Below, one piece after another: positions 45,344-54,516 of a stretch of DNA of 64,000 nt. Source of the stretch: Candidatus Heimdallarchaeota archaeon (GTDB lineage: Archaea > Asgardarchaeota > Heimdallarchaeia > JABLTI01); assembly GCA_019058275.1 (NCBI GenBank), contig JAHLVW010000066.1:186001-250000 (forward strand). Reading direction: 5' to 3'. A program made the position numbers and the translations under genes. Numbering within the stretch: position 1 is the first letter of the stretch; every line of letters begins with the position of its first letter. The notes beneath the pieces were generated by a model. The model ran no database searches. It was not told the origin of the DNA and saw nothing but the letters and a program-made list of their open reading frames with translations.

Positions 45344-46054
45344 TTGTCGAAAAACGAAGCTTTGAATATTGTGATTACAGGAGCCTCAAGTGGAATTGGT
45401 GAAGCAATTGCCTTAGAAATGGCTAAAGACAAACACCATTTTTTTCTAACTGCTAGAAATCAAGAGCGGTTAAGTAAAGTAGCGGAAAATCTGGATAAAA
45501 TGGGTTGTCAAGTTCATTATGCAGTGGGTGATGTACGAGATGCAAAAGAAGTAGAGAAGATTCATTCTTATGTAGAAAAAGCATTTGAAGGAAAAGTGGA
45601 TGTTCTTGTTGCAAATGCAGGTGTAGGATACTTTGGTAATTTGGAAGATCTAACTGTAGAGCAATATGATTTACAATTCAACACAAATGTCAAAGGCGTT
45701 TTTCTTTGGTTGCGAAAGGTTTTACCAAATATGAAAAAACGGAATAAAGGACAAATAATTGTTTTATCATCTAATTTAGGTTTAAAGACAGATTCAAGAG
45801 CAAGTCTATACGCTGGAACAAAACATGCAGTTCAAGCAATGGTGTGGTGCTTACGTGATGAACTAAAAGGTACACATGTAAAGGCTGCTACTATAAATCC
45901 TGGTTCAGTAGATACACCTTGGTTTAATAGTAAGGATGTTGATAGAACAAAAATGCTGTTTGCAGAGGACATAGCTAAAACCACAAGGTTAATCATAGAA
46001 CAATCTGAAACTTCCAATATTGATCATATTCTACTCTTGCCAGGAAAAAGATAA
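45344..46054 (+). CDS. Short-chain dehydrogenase/reductase
   Basis: About 236 residues of classical SDR type. The NAD(P)-binding TGASSGIG is at about residues 10-17, NAG at about 90-92, catalytic Ser in VLSSNLG, and YAGTK supplies Tyr and Lys. Start is taken at TTG 45344: an ATG at 45329 overlaps GGAG (45331-45334) that stands 9 bases ahead of the TTG. The C terminus carries PGSVDTPWF, common in this family. The substrate is unknown. It stands alone, followed by a T-rich stretch. Confidence 0.88.
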   Translation: MSKNEALNIVITGASSGIGEAIALEMAKDKHHFFLTARNQERLSKVAENLDKMGCQVHYAVGDVRDAKEVEKIHSYVEKAFEGKVDVLVANAGVGYFGNLEDLTVEQYDLQFNTNVKGVFLWLRKVLPNMKKRNKGQIIVLSSNLGLKTDSRASLYAGTKHAVQAMVWCLRDELKGTHVKAATINPGSVDTPWFNSKDVDRTKMLFAEDIAKTTRLIIEQSETSNIDHILLLPGKR

Positions 46055-46132
46055 AGAAATGAGCTATTTTTTCTTTTTTTACTAATAATTTTTTAATCCA
46101 GTACTACTTTACAAGATTTAGCGGTTAAAGCA

Positions 46133-48073
46133 TTGATTAAAAGAAAGACATTTTCAAGTTTATTTATAATAATAATAATTCTAACCGTTAGTTTTTCTTT
46201 AGAAGATATTCAGAGTAAAATACAAGTTAAACCTTATAGAAATACATTTGATAAACAAACAACAAAAGAATGGACTTGTATGATCTATTGTTATGCGGAT
46301 ACTCGATTATCATCAATACAAGATCCACAGGATAATAGTTTGAATAAGCTTTTTCTAGTCATGTATGATTCATTGTATGATTTACCTTCCCGTTTGCAAG
46401 CAGATTCTGAAACTGACATGAACATTATTGTACTATTTGATTATCCTTATACTCAAGCAAACCCATTTGGAGATGCTGAAATTTATGAAGTAACATCAAG
46501 TGAGGTCAATAAGGTTGCAGATTTGGGTGCAAAAAATATGAGTTCATGGACAGTATTGAGGGATTTCATAAGCTACTGTAAAACAAATTACCCAGCATAC
46601 CATTACTCAATAAATTTAGTCGATCATGGACATGGGTACGCAGGCTTCTGTTATGACTACCATGCTTCCCATCCTTATTGGGATTATGCTCTCGGTGATT
46701 GTTTAGAAGTTTCAGAATTAGAACTTGCTTTATCTTTGGAAGGAGGGGTTGATGTACTATTCTTAGATACTTGCTCTGGTGGTTCCTTTGAAGTTGCTTG
46801 GCAATTGTATGAAGAAGTTGATTATATGGTAGCTGGTGAAACAGTTCAAGGTTATGTTGCTTTATGTCATTTTGTTGATATATATTCACAGCTAAGCCAT
46901 GACACAAGTTCTACTCCTATAAAATTAGCTCAAATAGGGTTTAATTCTGCGAAATTTATCAATTATTATTCGCTAGTACTGGATCCGACTCATAACAATG
47001 TTGATTCCTGGGGATCTGTCACGATGTACTCTTTGAATAGATTTGAATCGTTTACAGGCGGTCCCAGTTTTAAACCGTTATTTGAAGAGCTTACAACGGA
47101 GTTGTCTTATGAATTAATGATAAATAAAACAACCGCTTTTGAATTATTTAGTAATATTAAAGGAAATCTAACAACTTCTGGATTATCTTCCAATTCACTC
47201 ATGGTTGATCTTTATAATTTTCTAGAAGTCATAATAGATTTCACTGGGCAATTTAATAACACAATTATTGAAACGAAGGTTGTTCAAGTGAAAAACCTTC
47301 TTGAACCAGGTCCTAGGTATATCATTCATGATAACTGGGTTTATTCTGAAACTGCTTTACCAGACATTCATGGTTTTTCTATATGCTTCCCTGATTCCCT
47401 TAATTTATATCAAGGATATCTCTATCCTAATTTTTATGAAGATCTTAATATCTCAGCTGATACCTATTGGGATGATTTCATTTTCAGTCTCTTCCCTCAC
47501 AATTATACTAACTTCCTCAATCCTCCCCATCTTGAATTTTATGAATTCTATCTTAACTTGATAGACCCTGTAGTTGCTCTTCATATCTATATTTATCTTG
47601 GAGATGAAATGTACCATGTTGGACTGAAAGATTCGTTAGATTTCGGAATGGGTATTGATATTGGACTAGATAAAGCTCAGTTTATGGATGACTTACTCTT
47701 TGGAAATTCATACGTTAGAATCCCAACAGCAAGTTTTCAATTTGGTGCCAAGAAAAGTTTAGACGAAACTGTTACAATGCAAGTTGTTATTAATGCAACT
47801 GGTTCTCCAACAGCAACTCAATTGGTCAATTTGACAGTAAACCATGTTAAAGATGATAAGGTTGTGTGGCACGCAAACCAAGTCACTGATTTTGAGGTAG
47901 GACAAATCATTGAATGTAATGTTACAACTGATGATGAAATAACTGATTTTGAAAAGACAGATGCATCACCAACTAAGAAATTTGAATTCGAACCAGAAAT
48001 TACCATAATTACTGTTACTACATCAATTGTGCTGTTAATAGTATTAGATAGGAGAAGAAAAAAGATCAATTGA
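46133..48073 (+). CDS. Secreted clostripain-family (C11) cysteine protease
   Basis: A 646-residue protein from TTG. A signal peptide of about 22 residues is followed by a caspase-fold peptidase domain of the C11/clostripain family. The catalytic dyad is visible: His165 in LVDHGHGYAGFCYD and Cys214 in FLDTCSGGSFE, preceded by the usual hydrophobic strand. The protein continues with a beta-rich region and ends in a transmembrane helix (about 620-640) and basic tail RRRKKIN, so the enzyme is held on the outer surface. C11 proteases cleave after Arg or Lys. It may degrade proteins outside the cell for uptake. Confidence 0.85.
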   Translation: MIKRKTFSSLFIIIIILTVSFSLEDIQSKIQVKPYRNTFDKQTTKEWTCMIYCYADTRLSSIQDPQDNSLNKLFLVMYDSLYDLPSRLQADSETDMNIIVLFDYPYTQANPFGDAEIYEVTSSEVNKVADLGAKNMSSWTVLRDFISYCKTNYPAYHYSINLVDHGHGYAGFCYDYHASHPYWDYALGDCLEVSELELALSLEGGVDVLFLDTCSGGSFEVAWQLYEEVDYMVAGETVQGYVALCHFVDIYSQLSHDTSSTPIKLAQIGFNSAKFINYYSLVLDPTHNNVDSWGSVTMYSLNRFESFTGGPSFKPLFEELTTELSYELMINKTTAFELFSNIKGNLTTSGLSSNSLMVDLYNFLEVIIDFTGQFNNTIIETKVVQVKNLLEPGPRYIIHDNWVYSETALPDIHGFSICFPDSLNLYQGYLYPNFYEDLNISADTYWDDFIFSLFPHNYTNFLNPPHLEFYEFYLNLIDPVVALHIYIYLGDEMYHVGLKDSLDFGMGIDIGLDKAQFMDDLLFGNSYVRIPTASFQFGAKKSLDETVTMQVVINATGSPTATQLVNLTVNHVKDDKVVWHANQVTDFEVGQIIECNVTTDDEITDFEKTDASPTKKFEFEPEITIITVTTSIVLLIVLDRRRKKIN

Positions 48074-48240
48074 AAGAATGTGTGAAGTCTGCCATAAATC
48101 AAAAAGTCAAGGAACACTATGCTACGTGTTTATATTCAAAACGTTTAATTAGAAAAAACGTTATTTGTTTAAAGGAAAATATCTAAATTTAGATTTGCAA
48201 ATATTTGAAGGATAAAATTGCTTGGAGCGGGTAATTTATC

Positions 48241-48987
48241 ATGAATAAAAAGAAAAAAACAAGTAAAAAGAAATCTACAAGTAAGAAAGATACAGCTAAG
48301 AAAACAACACCAAGCAAAAAGAAAACAACTGCGAAACCAAAAACAAAATCACATAAAGCAGAAGAACTAGAGGGAGTTGATGATTCACTTCTTCTTGATG
48401 GAATAACATATATTGAACAAAATAAAATGGAAGCTGCTCTCGAGTGCTTCGAAGATTTTTCAAAGGAATATCCCGGTAGTCATTTTGGCTGGTACTATCA
48501 AGGGTATACAAAAATGCTTCAAGATAAGAAGAAGGATGCTGTGAAAAATTTCAAGAAAGCAACCAAAATAAACAAAGCTTTCCTTCCAAGTCTCTATTAT
48601 CAAGGATTAATAGAATTCGAAAACAGTAATTTTGAAAAAGCCTTGTCAATCTTTGACGGTATCATGGAGAATTTTAATATTGATGTATTAAAGGAAAGTA
48701 ATTTTAATATTCCTTATTTCATAGCAATAAGCCATCACTATTTGGGGAATCTACAAAGAGCCGAAGAGTACTTTATGTTTGCATATAACTTATCACCAGA
48801 TGATCCTGTAATTTTATATTATAAAGGATTCAATGAATTAGCAATGAGAAATTATAACTATGCTATGGAGACTTTCAAGAACTTGTTACATATTGATATA
48901 AACAACCTAAACTTCTGGGACTTGATAAAGGGTTATAGCTACTATTATCACCAACATGAGGATAAGAAGAAACAAGAGGAACAATAG
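48241..48987 (+). CDS. TPR-repeat protein with Lys-rich N terminus
   Basis: A 248-residue protein. Residues 1-38 are almost all Lys, Thr and Ser (KKKKTSKKKSTSKK), predicted disordered and able to bind nucleic acid or acidic surfaces. The remainder holds five tetratricopeptide-like repeats (about 45-235): LLDGITYIEQNKMEAALECF, YQGLIEFENSNFEKALSIF, YYKGFNELAMRNYNYAMETF. No signal peptide or catalytic site is seen. A 60-base gap separates it from the next gene on the same strand, so cotranscription is possible. Confidence 0.78.
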   Translation: MNKKKKTSKKKSTSKKDTAKKTTPSKKKTTAKPKTKSHKAEELEGVDDSLLLDGITYIEQNKMEAALECFEDFSKEYPGSHFGWYYQGYTKMLQDKKKDAVKNFKKATKINKAFLPSLYYQGLIEFENSNFEKALSIFDGIMENFNIDVLKESNFNIPYFIAISHHYLGNLQRAEEYFMFAYNLSPDDPVILYYKGFNELAMRNYNYAMETFKNLLHIDINNLNFWDLIKGYSYYYHQHEDKKKQEEQ

Positions 48988-49054
48988 AAGAAACTACGAA
49001 ATAGCATATTAATTCTCCTCTTTTATCTTTGAAAAATCCAATGGTGATTTGAAT

Positions 49055-49507
49055 ATGGAGATTGAAGAGCTAGAAATTAAGATAAAGCAATCTGTAAAGA
49101 AGCTAATTTTTATTATTGGTGACGATCTGAAAAAGAAGGCAGATTTCTTCAAGGATTTTGCTCAAAAAGAAAATTACTCATTTCTAACTTTTCAAGAATT
49201 AATGTTCGCATTAACAACAATCGAAGGTGATTTTGCTGATTTTCCTTCAATTAGAGATCAATTAATTGTTTTGATTACTGCTTTAATAAGTAAAGAAAAA
49301 ACAAAAGGGGTAATAATCGATCAATTTGATTTTGATATAATAATTAAATTCCAAGTTCAAATTAGACTTCTTCAAGAATTTAAGAGATATCCAAAAGATC
49401 CAACCGCAAAAGGAAAACTAATTTTAATCAATTATGGTAAACCGTTAGAAGACATGTTTGAATCTGAATTTATTAATAGCTGTTCAGTTATTAGATTGCA
49501 AATATAA
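49055..49507 (+). CDS. Unrecognised alpha/beta protein
   Basis: About 150 residues from ATG at 49055 (GGTGAT at 49043-49048 is 6 bases ahead; a TTG at 49049 is in frame). The order of predicted strands (KKLIFIIGDD, TKGVIIDQFD, KGKLILINYG) and helices looks like a P-loop-type alpha/beta fold, but no Walker A motif is present. Thus it might be an inactive NTPase-like protein. I do not assign a function. It is 34 bases upstream of the phosphoesterase gene and most likely in one operon with it and the TPR gene. Confidence 0.55.
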   Translation: MEIEELEIKIKQSVKKLIFIIGDDLKKKADFFKDFAQKENYSFLTFQELMFALTTIEGDFADFPSIRDQLIVLITALISKEKTKGVIIDQFDFDIIIKFQVQIRLLQEFKRYPKDPTAKGKLILINYGKPLEDMFESEFINSCSVIRLQI

Positions 49508-49541
49508 AAGACATTTATTCAGATTTCAAGGTGGATTTCAT

Positions 49542-51569
49542 TTGTCTAACGTAAAAGAAACTATAACAGACTTCACTACAGAAGAAAGAATTATTTTAGA
49601 ATTAATAGGACAGCTATCAAGGAAACATCAAGACAAAATAAGAAACCACTATCTGAAAGAGAAAAAAATCAAGCTTAAAAAACGAAAACTAAAAGAAAAG
49701 TTCCTTAAAAAAAAGAAAGGAAAAAAACTAACTGAAAAGGAAAGAATTAGGTTTCAACTAATACCTGCAGTTCTTTCACAGGCACTAACCAAAGGTATTC
49801 CTATAAGGGAACCCAAAAGAAAGAAAAGTAGTCGTGAAGAATTAAAACCATTACTTTTTGAAGTTGAAGATAAACTGCGTTCTGATGAAAAGCTGCTAAA
49901 AAGAAGCAGCTTTACAAACCTTGATTTGGATTTAACTTTTGATAAGATATATCTGCAACGATTAGATACTAATAATAGTAAAATTCTGGTTAAACTGTTC
50001 GTTGATTGGGGATACTTGAATGAAAATAAACTTCATCTATTTATTGATTCAAATAAGGATGAAATCGCTGATTGTCAGATAGTTGTGATTGATAAAAATA
50101 CAAAATTAGTTGACATATATCCACTAAGACACATTTCAAAATTAATCGTTGATAAAGAAGAATCAGCTAATTCGTTATTTGTTGGTCAGATAGATGGTCT
50201 AGTGCCAGATGAAAAATACAAATATCGCATTGAATGTTATAAAAAATCTGATGGAAAGCTCTTTGCTGGAACCCAATTCAAAGAATTCCGAACCTCGTTC
50301 AATTTAAATGAACAAAATAAACCACTATTTTTCAGTATTAGTTCGGATTTACATAGTGGTCGTAATGGTGGATTTATGAGAGGAAATGTTAAAAGTTCTA
50401 AAATTAGTGGCAATCTTGATTTAAATAGAGTTTTTACAAGCATTGCTAAAACTGAAAATAAAGTCACTTTTGATATGGGATATTCATTAGCAATTGCAAC
50501 AGGTGATTTAACGGAAAACGCATCCTATAGTGAATATTGGGCTGATCTCTTCAAAAGATGTTCCATTTTGTGGGATCATGTTCCACTTTTAACAAGTATA
50601 GGTAACCATGATTACTATTGCGGTGGAAAAGGAAAAGGAAATATGATAGGCGGTTTAGAAGAAGATTGTCGTTATTGGCACAAATATATAACAAATCCTG
50701 TCTCTAGTTCAGGAAGTTTACTGGGTCATTGGTACTCTTTGGATCAAGGTAATATTCATGCTGTATTTTTAGATAGTAATGGAACCGGCTGGGGTAAATA
50801 CGAAATTGATTGTACAACAGAACAATGGCACTGGTTAGAAAATGACTTGAGGATTTGGCATAAAAGGGTCAATAAAGGTGAGAAAGTTCCTCAATTCTGT
50901 TTTGTTTTCTTACATTCAGCTATTATGAGCTTGGGTTTTTGGGGTCGAGGTTTCAATAGTGGTAATGATGAAAAGGCGCAATCATATCTCACACCACTCT
51001 TTAGAAAATATGGTGTTGATATGGTATTCTGCGGACATGATCATATATATCAAAGATCAAATTGGATGGGAACACTGTATCTAGAAAATGGACGACATGG
51101 TGGATCAACAAGACCATACTTTTTCTGGAAAAAAAGGAGAGCAGTATATGATATAGAAAGAATTTGTGAGGATTGGAACACAAGAATTTACACAACAATT
51201 TATGTTCCTCCAAATGCTAAACACCTAACTAGTAATGATAATATAAAAATGAAAAATTTCAAAGAAAAAGCTAGAGAGGAACTATTGTCACAACCACTTG
51301 CTAGTAATTTCTTTTTTGGTGTAAGAAGCAGCAATCAAGAAATTGGTAGATTATTTGATGAAAACTCAAAACAGAAAGAGAAACTTATTGATGAACTTAT
51401 TTTGACAAAATTAGTTGACCATGTATGGTTAAGAGCATATGCTGTAGAAGAAAACTATAAACCAGAATTTCGAGAAATCATCGATTCGATTTTTGTTAAA
51501 GCAAAAAACACAACTGAAGTTAATCAAATAAAAAATAAAATTGTTTGTCCTGAGAAAGTTGTTGAATGA
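49542..51569 (+). CDS. Calcineurin-type metallophosphoesterase with basic N-terminal arm
   Basis: About 675 residues from TTG at 49542 (AAGGTGGAT stands 5 bases ahead; the frame extends further upstream but overlaps the previous gene). A very basic arm (about 40-85) is followed by a beta-rich Fn3-like region, then the phosphoesterase domain. All metal motifs are present: ISSDLHSG (D-x-H), IATGDLTE (G-D), IGNHDYY (G-N-H-D), LHSAIM and CGHDHIYQR (G-H-x-H). The layout resembles purple acid phosphatases, with an N-terminal beta domain, yet it has no signal peptide, so a cytoplasmic location is inferred. The substrate is unknown. Confidence 0.82.
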   Translation: MSNVKETITDFTTEERIILELIGQLSRKHQDKIRNHYLKEKKIKLKKRKLKEKFLKKKKGKKLTEKERIRFQLIPAVLSQALTKGIPIREPKRKKSSREELKPLLFEVEDKLRSDEKLLKRSSFTNLDLDLTFDKIYLQRLDTNNSKILVKLFVDWGYLNENKLHLFIDSNKDEIADCQIVVIDKNTKLVDIYPLRHISKLIVDKEESANSLFVGQIDGLVPDEKYKYRIECYKKSDGKLFAGTQFKEFRTSFNLNEQNKPLFFSISSDLHSGRNGGFMRGNVKSSKISGNLDLNRVFTSIAKTENKVTFDMGYSLAIATGDLTENASYSEYWADLFKRCSILWDHVPLLTSIGNHDYYCGGKGKGNMIGGLEEDCRYWHKYITNPVSSSGSLLGHWYSLDQGNIHAVFLDSNGTGWGKYEIDCTTEQWHWLENDLRIWHKRVNKGEKVPQFCFVFLHSAIMSLGFWGRGFNSGNDEKAQSYLTPLFRKYGVDMVFCGHDHIYQRSNWMGTLYLENGRHGGSTRPYFFWKKRRAVYDIERICEDWNTRIYTTIYVPPNAKHLTSNDNIKMKNFKEKAREELLSQPLASNFFFGVRSSNQEIGRLFDENSKQKEKLIDELILTKLVDHVWLRAYAVEENYKPEFREIIDSIFVKAKNTTEVNQIKNKIVCPEKVVE

Positions 51570-51699
51570 AAAATTGAGTTCTTTTCTAAAAAGCGAAATC
51601 ATTGACATATAAAAACTAAAATTTACTTTTTAGAGGAAACTTTAAAGCAAGAAAAAACAAATTAGACCACAATTAGTCATACTTTTTTGGGTGTGCGAT

Positions 51700-52980
51700 T
51701 TGACCGATATTAAGAAGAAATTACTGATATCAGAGGATAGACTAAAAGCTATCAATGATTTTTTGATAAAAGAAGACAATCCATTGATAGATGAACTTAT
51801 TGCCGTCGTAGAGAAACATGGCGGTGTGGATGAAATTAATAAGAAAGCAGCAGAAGCTCGTAATGTTGATAGTTTATTAGCTCGCTTAGATAAGAAAGAA
51901 CCAAAATATGTTAAAGATCTTACTTGGTTAGTCGAGCAACGAGATAATGATGCTTTTATCAGTATAGCTGATTATCGTCGAAAAATTCTTGGAAAAGAAG
52001 CAGATAATATTACTTTTGATGAATCATACGCTGTAACACTCGAGATTAGTGCTTGTCAATATTTCCCCTTCTTTGTCGCTCAAGCTAAACAGGCTGTAAA
52101 GAAGCAAGAGCTAATGCCTGCAAGATTCATTCGTGTTAGAAGAATGAAAGAGCAAGAAGAAGATGGAGATTTGCTTGCTATGACAGCTGCTATGCTACTA
52201 GTTGGTGCATCTTGTGTAGAAACTTTGGATACAAAAGGAACAGCACCTGGACCAGATGGTTTGCCAGTCAATATACATCTAGGTGGTCCAGCAACCATTA
52301 CCGGTTATTTCGGTGGTGTTGGTCAACCAAATGATTACGCTCTGAAATGGGTTGATGAATACCTTTACTATTATACAAAATATGGCATCCAATCAGCATT
52401 GAATATCAATCCTGGAACAGTTATTTTAGGTTATATGCTCTATAAATTAGGAGTTGATATGGTGTATAAAATATCAGTTTTTGTGGGTAATGATAATCCA
52501 TACTCTTGTTTTTGGACTCTATTAACTGCTAAGCTATTCAGTAGAGATGATGGTACAAGTCCATTAATTGGGTTTAACTTATCTAATGCAGTTAATAATA
52601 GAACAATGGAAGTAGCAGCACAATTCCGTAAGGATTTCGGATTTGAAGATGTTGTTCGTTTTGAACATCATATCACAGAAACATGGAAGAGTATTGTTCG
52701 TCAACCATATGATAGAACTGATGAACTTGTGGAATTAGCTAAAACTGTTAAGAATGTTAGTGCAAAACACGAAGGTGGAAAGCAAAAAATCGAAGAAACT
52801 CGAGAACATCAATCTGATATTTTGGATTATTTCAGAGAAAAAAGTGAGGTTATTGAAGCTGGTGATATGGATAATATGCTTATTAATTATCTCGATAAAC
52901 ACCATGCATTGAATTTCTCTGCTGATACTTTAACAAAGAATAAAATCTCTGTTTTAGCTGCCACAAATTTGCACAAATAA
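51700..52980 (+). CDS. Unrecognised protein in operon with aldolase-Fae fusion
   Basis: About 426 residues from TTG at 51700; GGTG (51690-51693) stands 6 bases ahead, and an in-frame GTG at 51691 overlaps it. The N-terminal 90 residues are helical. The rest has alternating strands and helices with glycine-rich loops, such as NIHLGGPATITGYFGGVGQPND and NINPGTVILGYMLYKLG (each shown here in part), suggesting a TIM-barrel-like enzyme. Several Cys (ISACQYFP, GASCVETLD) and a His-His pair (RFEHHITET) are possible active-site residues. I do not recognise a family. It is 18 bases ahead of the DapA-Fae fusion gene, so both very likely act in the same pathway. Confidence 0.75.
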   Translation: MTDIKKKLLISEDRLKAINDFLIKEDNPLIDELIAVVEKHGGVDEINKKAAEARNVDSLLARLDKKEPKYVKDLTWLVEQRDNDAFISIADYRRKILGKEADNITFDESYAVTLEISACQYFPFFVAQAKQAVKKQELMPARFIRVRRMKEQEEDGDLLAMTAAMLLVGASCVETLDTKGTAPGPDGLPVNIHLGGPATITGYFGGVGQPNDYALKWVDEYLYYYTKYGIQSALNINPGTVILGYMLYKLGVDMVYKISVFVGNDNPYSCFWTLLTAKLFSRDDGTSPLIGFNLSNAVNNRTMEVAAQFRKDFGFEDVVRFEHHITETWKSIVRQPYDRTDELVELAKTVKNVSAKHEGGKQKIEETREHQSDILDYFREKSEVIEAGDMDNMLINYLDKHHALNFSADTLTKNKISVLAATNLHK

Positions 52981-52998
52981 AATGGGAGAAGATTAATC

Positions 52999-54516
52999 AT
53001 GGCAAAGAAATTCAGACCTGGAGGAGTTAGTCCAGCACTAGTTACTCCATTTACAAAAAAAGATGTACTAGATGAAGAAGCTTATCGAAAATTAATCAGA
53101 TTTGTTATAGATGATCTCGGTGTCACAGGGATTGTACCTGCTGGTTCAACTGGTGAGTTTTCATCACTATTCTGGGAAGAGCAACAGAAAGTAATTGAAA
53201 TTGCTGTAGATGAAGCAAAGGGCAAAGTAGATGTTATGGCCGGCACTGGTACAAGTGGAACAAAAAGAACTATTGAAATGACTAAGTATGCTATGGATGT
53301 TGGAGCAGACGCAGCATTAGTAGTAACACCTTATTACATGAAACCAACACAAAGAGGTCTATTCAAGCATTATTCAGCTCTAGCTGATAAAGTTGATTTT
53401 CCAATTATGCTTTATCAATTACCAGCATTAACAGATGTTGTTCTACCAAGAATGGTAGTTGAAGATTTAGCAGTAGAGCATGAGAATGTAGTAGGTATGA
53501 AATGCAGTTGGGGAAATATGGCTTATCTAATGGAAATACTTGAGAGAGTAAAGCCAGTTGCTCCTGACTTCAAAATTCTCTGTGGCTGGGATGAAATTGT
53601 CTTTCCAGCACTAGCAGGAGGAGTTGATGGATGTATCTTAGCTTCAGCTAATTTCATTGGTGATCATTGGCTCAAAATCAAGAAATTAGTTGATGAAGGA
53701 AAGCTTGAAGAAGCTAGAAAAGCTGAGATGGAGATTCATAAACTAACTCGAATTGCTGTTAAAACTGGTGCAGCTGGTACAAAAGAAGCCTTAAACATGA
53801 TGGGTGTAAAAGTAAGAAAACCAAGATTGCCATTAGAAATCGGTGGAAGTATTAGCCATGAACTTCGTTCTGAATTACGGTTAGAACTCGAGCGAATTGG
53901 TAAAATTGAAACTAAACCAATTATTGGTTTACCAAAAGCTCCTGAAAAGATTGAGGAAAGATTCGGACAAGTTGATGTTACAGCAGAAACTATCCTACAA
54001 AGTAAATTACTAATTGGTGAAGGATTCTTTGGTGGTGATCGTCCAGAAATGGCTCATATAGACCTTTTACTAGGTCCAAAAGATGGACCTGTAGGAATAG
54101 CTTTCGCAAAAGCATTAGCGTTAGTAAAAGACGACCCATCAAAAATCGAAGGTCATGAACCACTTCTAGCACTTTTAGAAACAAATGAAGCAGTGAAACC
54201 TGAGACACTATTAGTTCCAAAAGTTTTCATTAGAAACTTACGGCAAGCAGCAATGGTGTTTGGTCCAGTGCAAGCTGGTGTAGCAAAAGCAGTGATCCAA
54301 TGTGTCAAAGATGGATTTATTCCAGAGAAATATGTTAACAATATGGTTATTATTGCTTCAGTCTTTGTTCATCCAACAGCAGTATCTAGAAATAGAGTCT
54401 ATGTTAACAATCGAAAAGCAACTGTTATGGCTATTAGAAATGCTGTTGAAAAGAAACCAGATCTTGACTACTTGTTTCAAGCACCTGCAAGACATCCTTT
54501 AAAGAATGAACCTTAA
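52999..54516 (+). CDS. Fusion of DapA-family aldolase and formaldehyde-activating enzyme (Fae) domain
   Basis: A 505-residue protein with two unrelated enzyme domains. Residues about 5-300 are a dihydrodipicolinate synthase/N-acetylneuraminate lyase-family barrel: GSTGE at 49-53, catalytic Tyr139 in YQLPALTD and Schiff-base Lys168 in VVGMKCSWGN are all present. Residues about 335-485 match formaldehyde-activating enzyme: LIGEGFF, MAHIDLLLGPKDGPVGIAFA with the catalytic-type His353, KPETLLVPKV, MVFGPVQAGVAKAV and IIASVFVHP. Fae condenses formaldehyde with tetrahydromethanopterin, and is known fused to Hps in some archaea. An aldolase releasing or using formaldehyde (or a related aldehyde) coupled to pterin capture is my inference. 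Ends at a hairpin overlapping the stop codon. Confidence 0.88.
   Translation: MAKKFRPGGVSPALVTPFTKKDVLDEEAYRKLIRFVIDDLGVTGIVPAGSTGEFSSLFWEEQQKVIEIAVDEAKGKVDVMAGTGTSGTKRTIEMTKYAMDVGADAALVVTPYYMKPTQRGLFKHYSALADKVDFPIMLYQLPALTDVVLPRMVVEDLAVEHENVVGMKCSWGNMAYLMEILERVKPVAPDFKILCGWDEIVFPALAGGVDGCILASANFIGDHWLKIKKLVDEGKLEEARKAEMEIHKLTRIAVKTGAAGTKEALNMMGVKVRKPRLPLEIGGSISHELRSELRLELERIGKIETKPIIGLPKAPEKIEERFGQVDVTAETILQSKLLIGEGFFGGDRPEMAHIDLLLGPKDGPVGIAFAKALALVKDDPSKIEGHEPLLALLETNEAVKPETLLVPKVFIRNLRQAAMVFGPVQAGVAKAVIQCVKDGFIPEKYVNNMVIIASVFVHPTAVSRNRVYVNNRKATVMAIRNAVEKKPDLDYLFQAPARHPLKNEP

Noticed and set aside
49055..49507. BREX/BrxF-like P-loop assignment for the 150-residue protein
   Set aside because: Size and strand pattern are compatible, but no Walker A motif is present and no other defence genes surround it.
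49458..49541. Longer start of the phosphoesterase gene overlapping the previous gene
   Set aside because: AAGGTGGAT five bases before TTG 49542 marks a clear start, and the extra 28 residues only re-read the end of the preceding gene in another frame.
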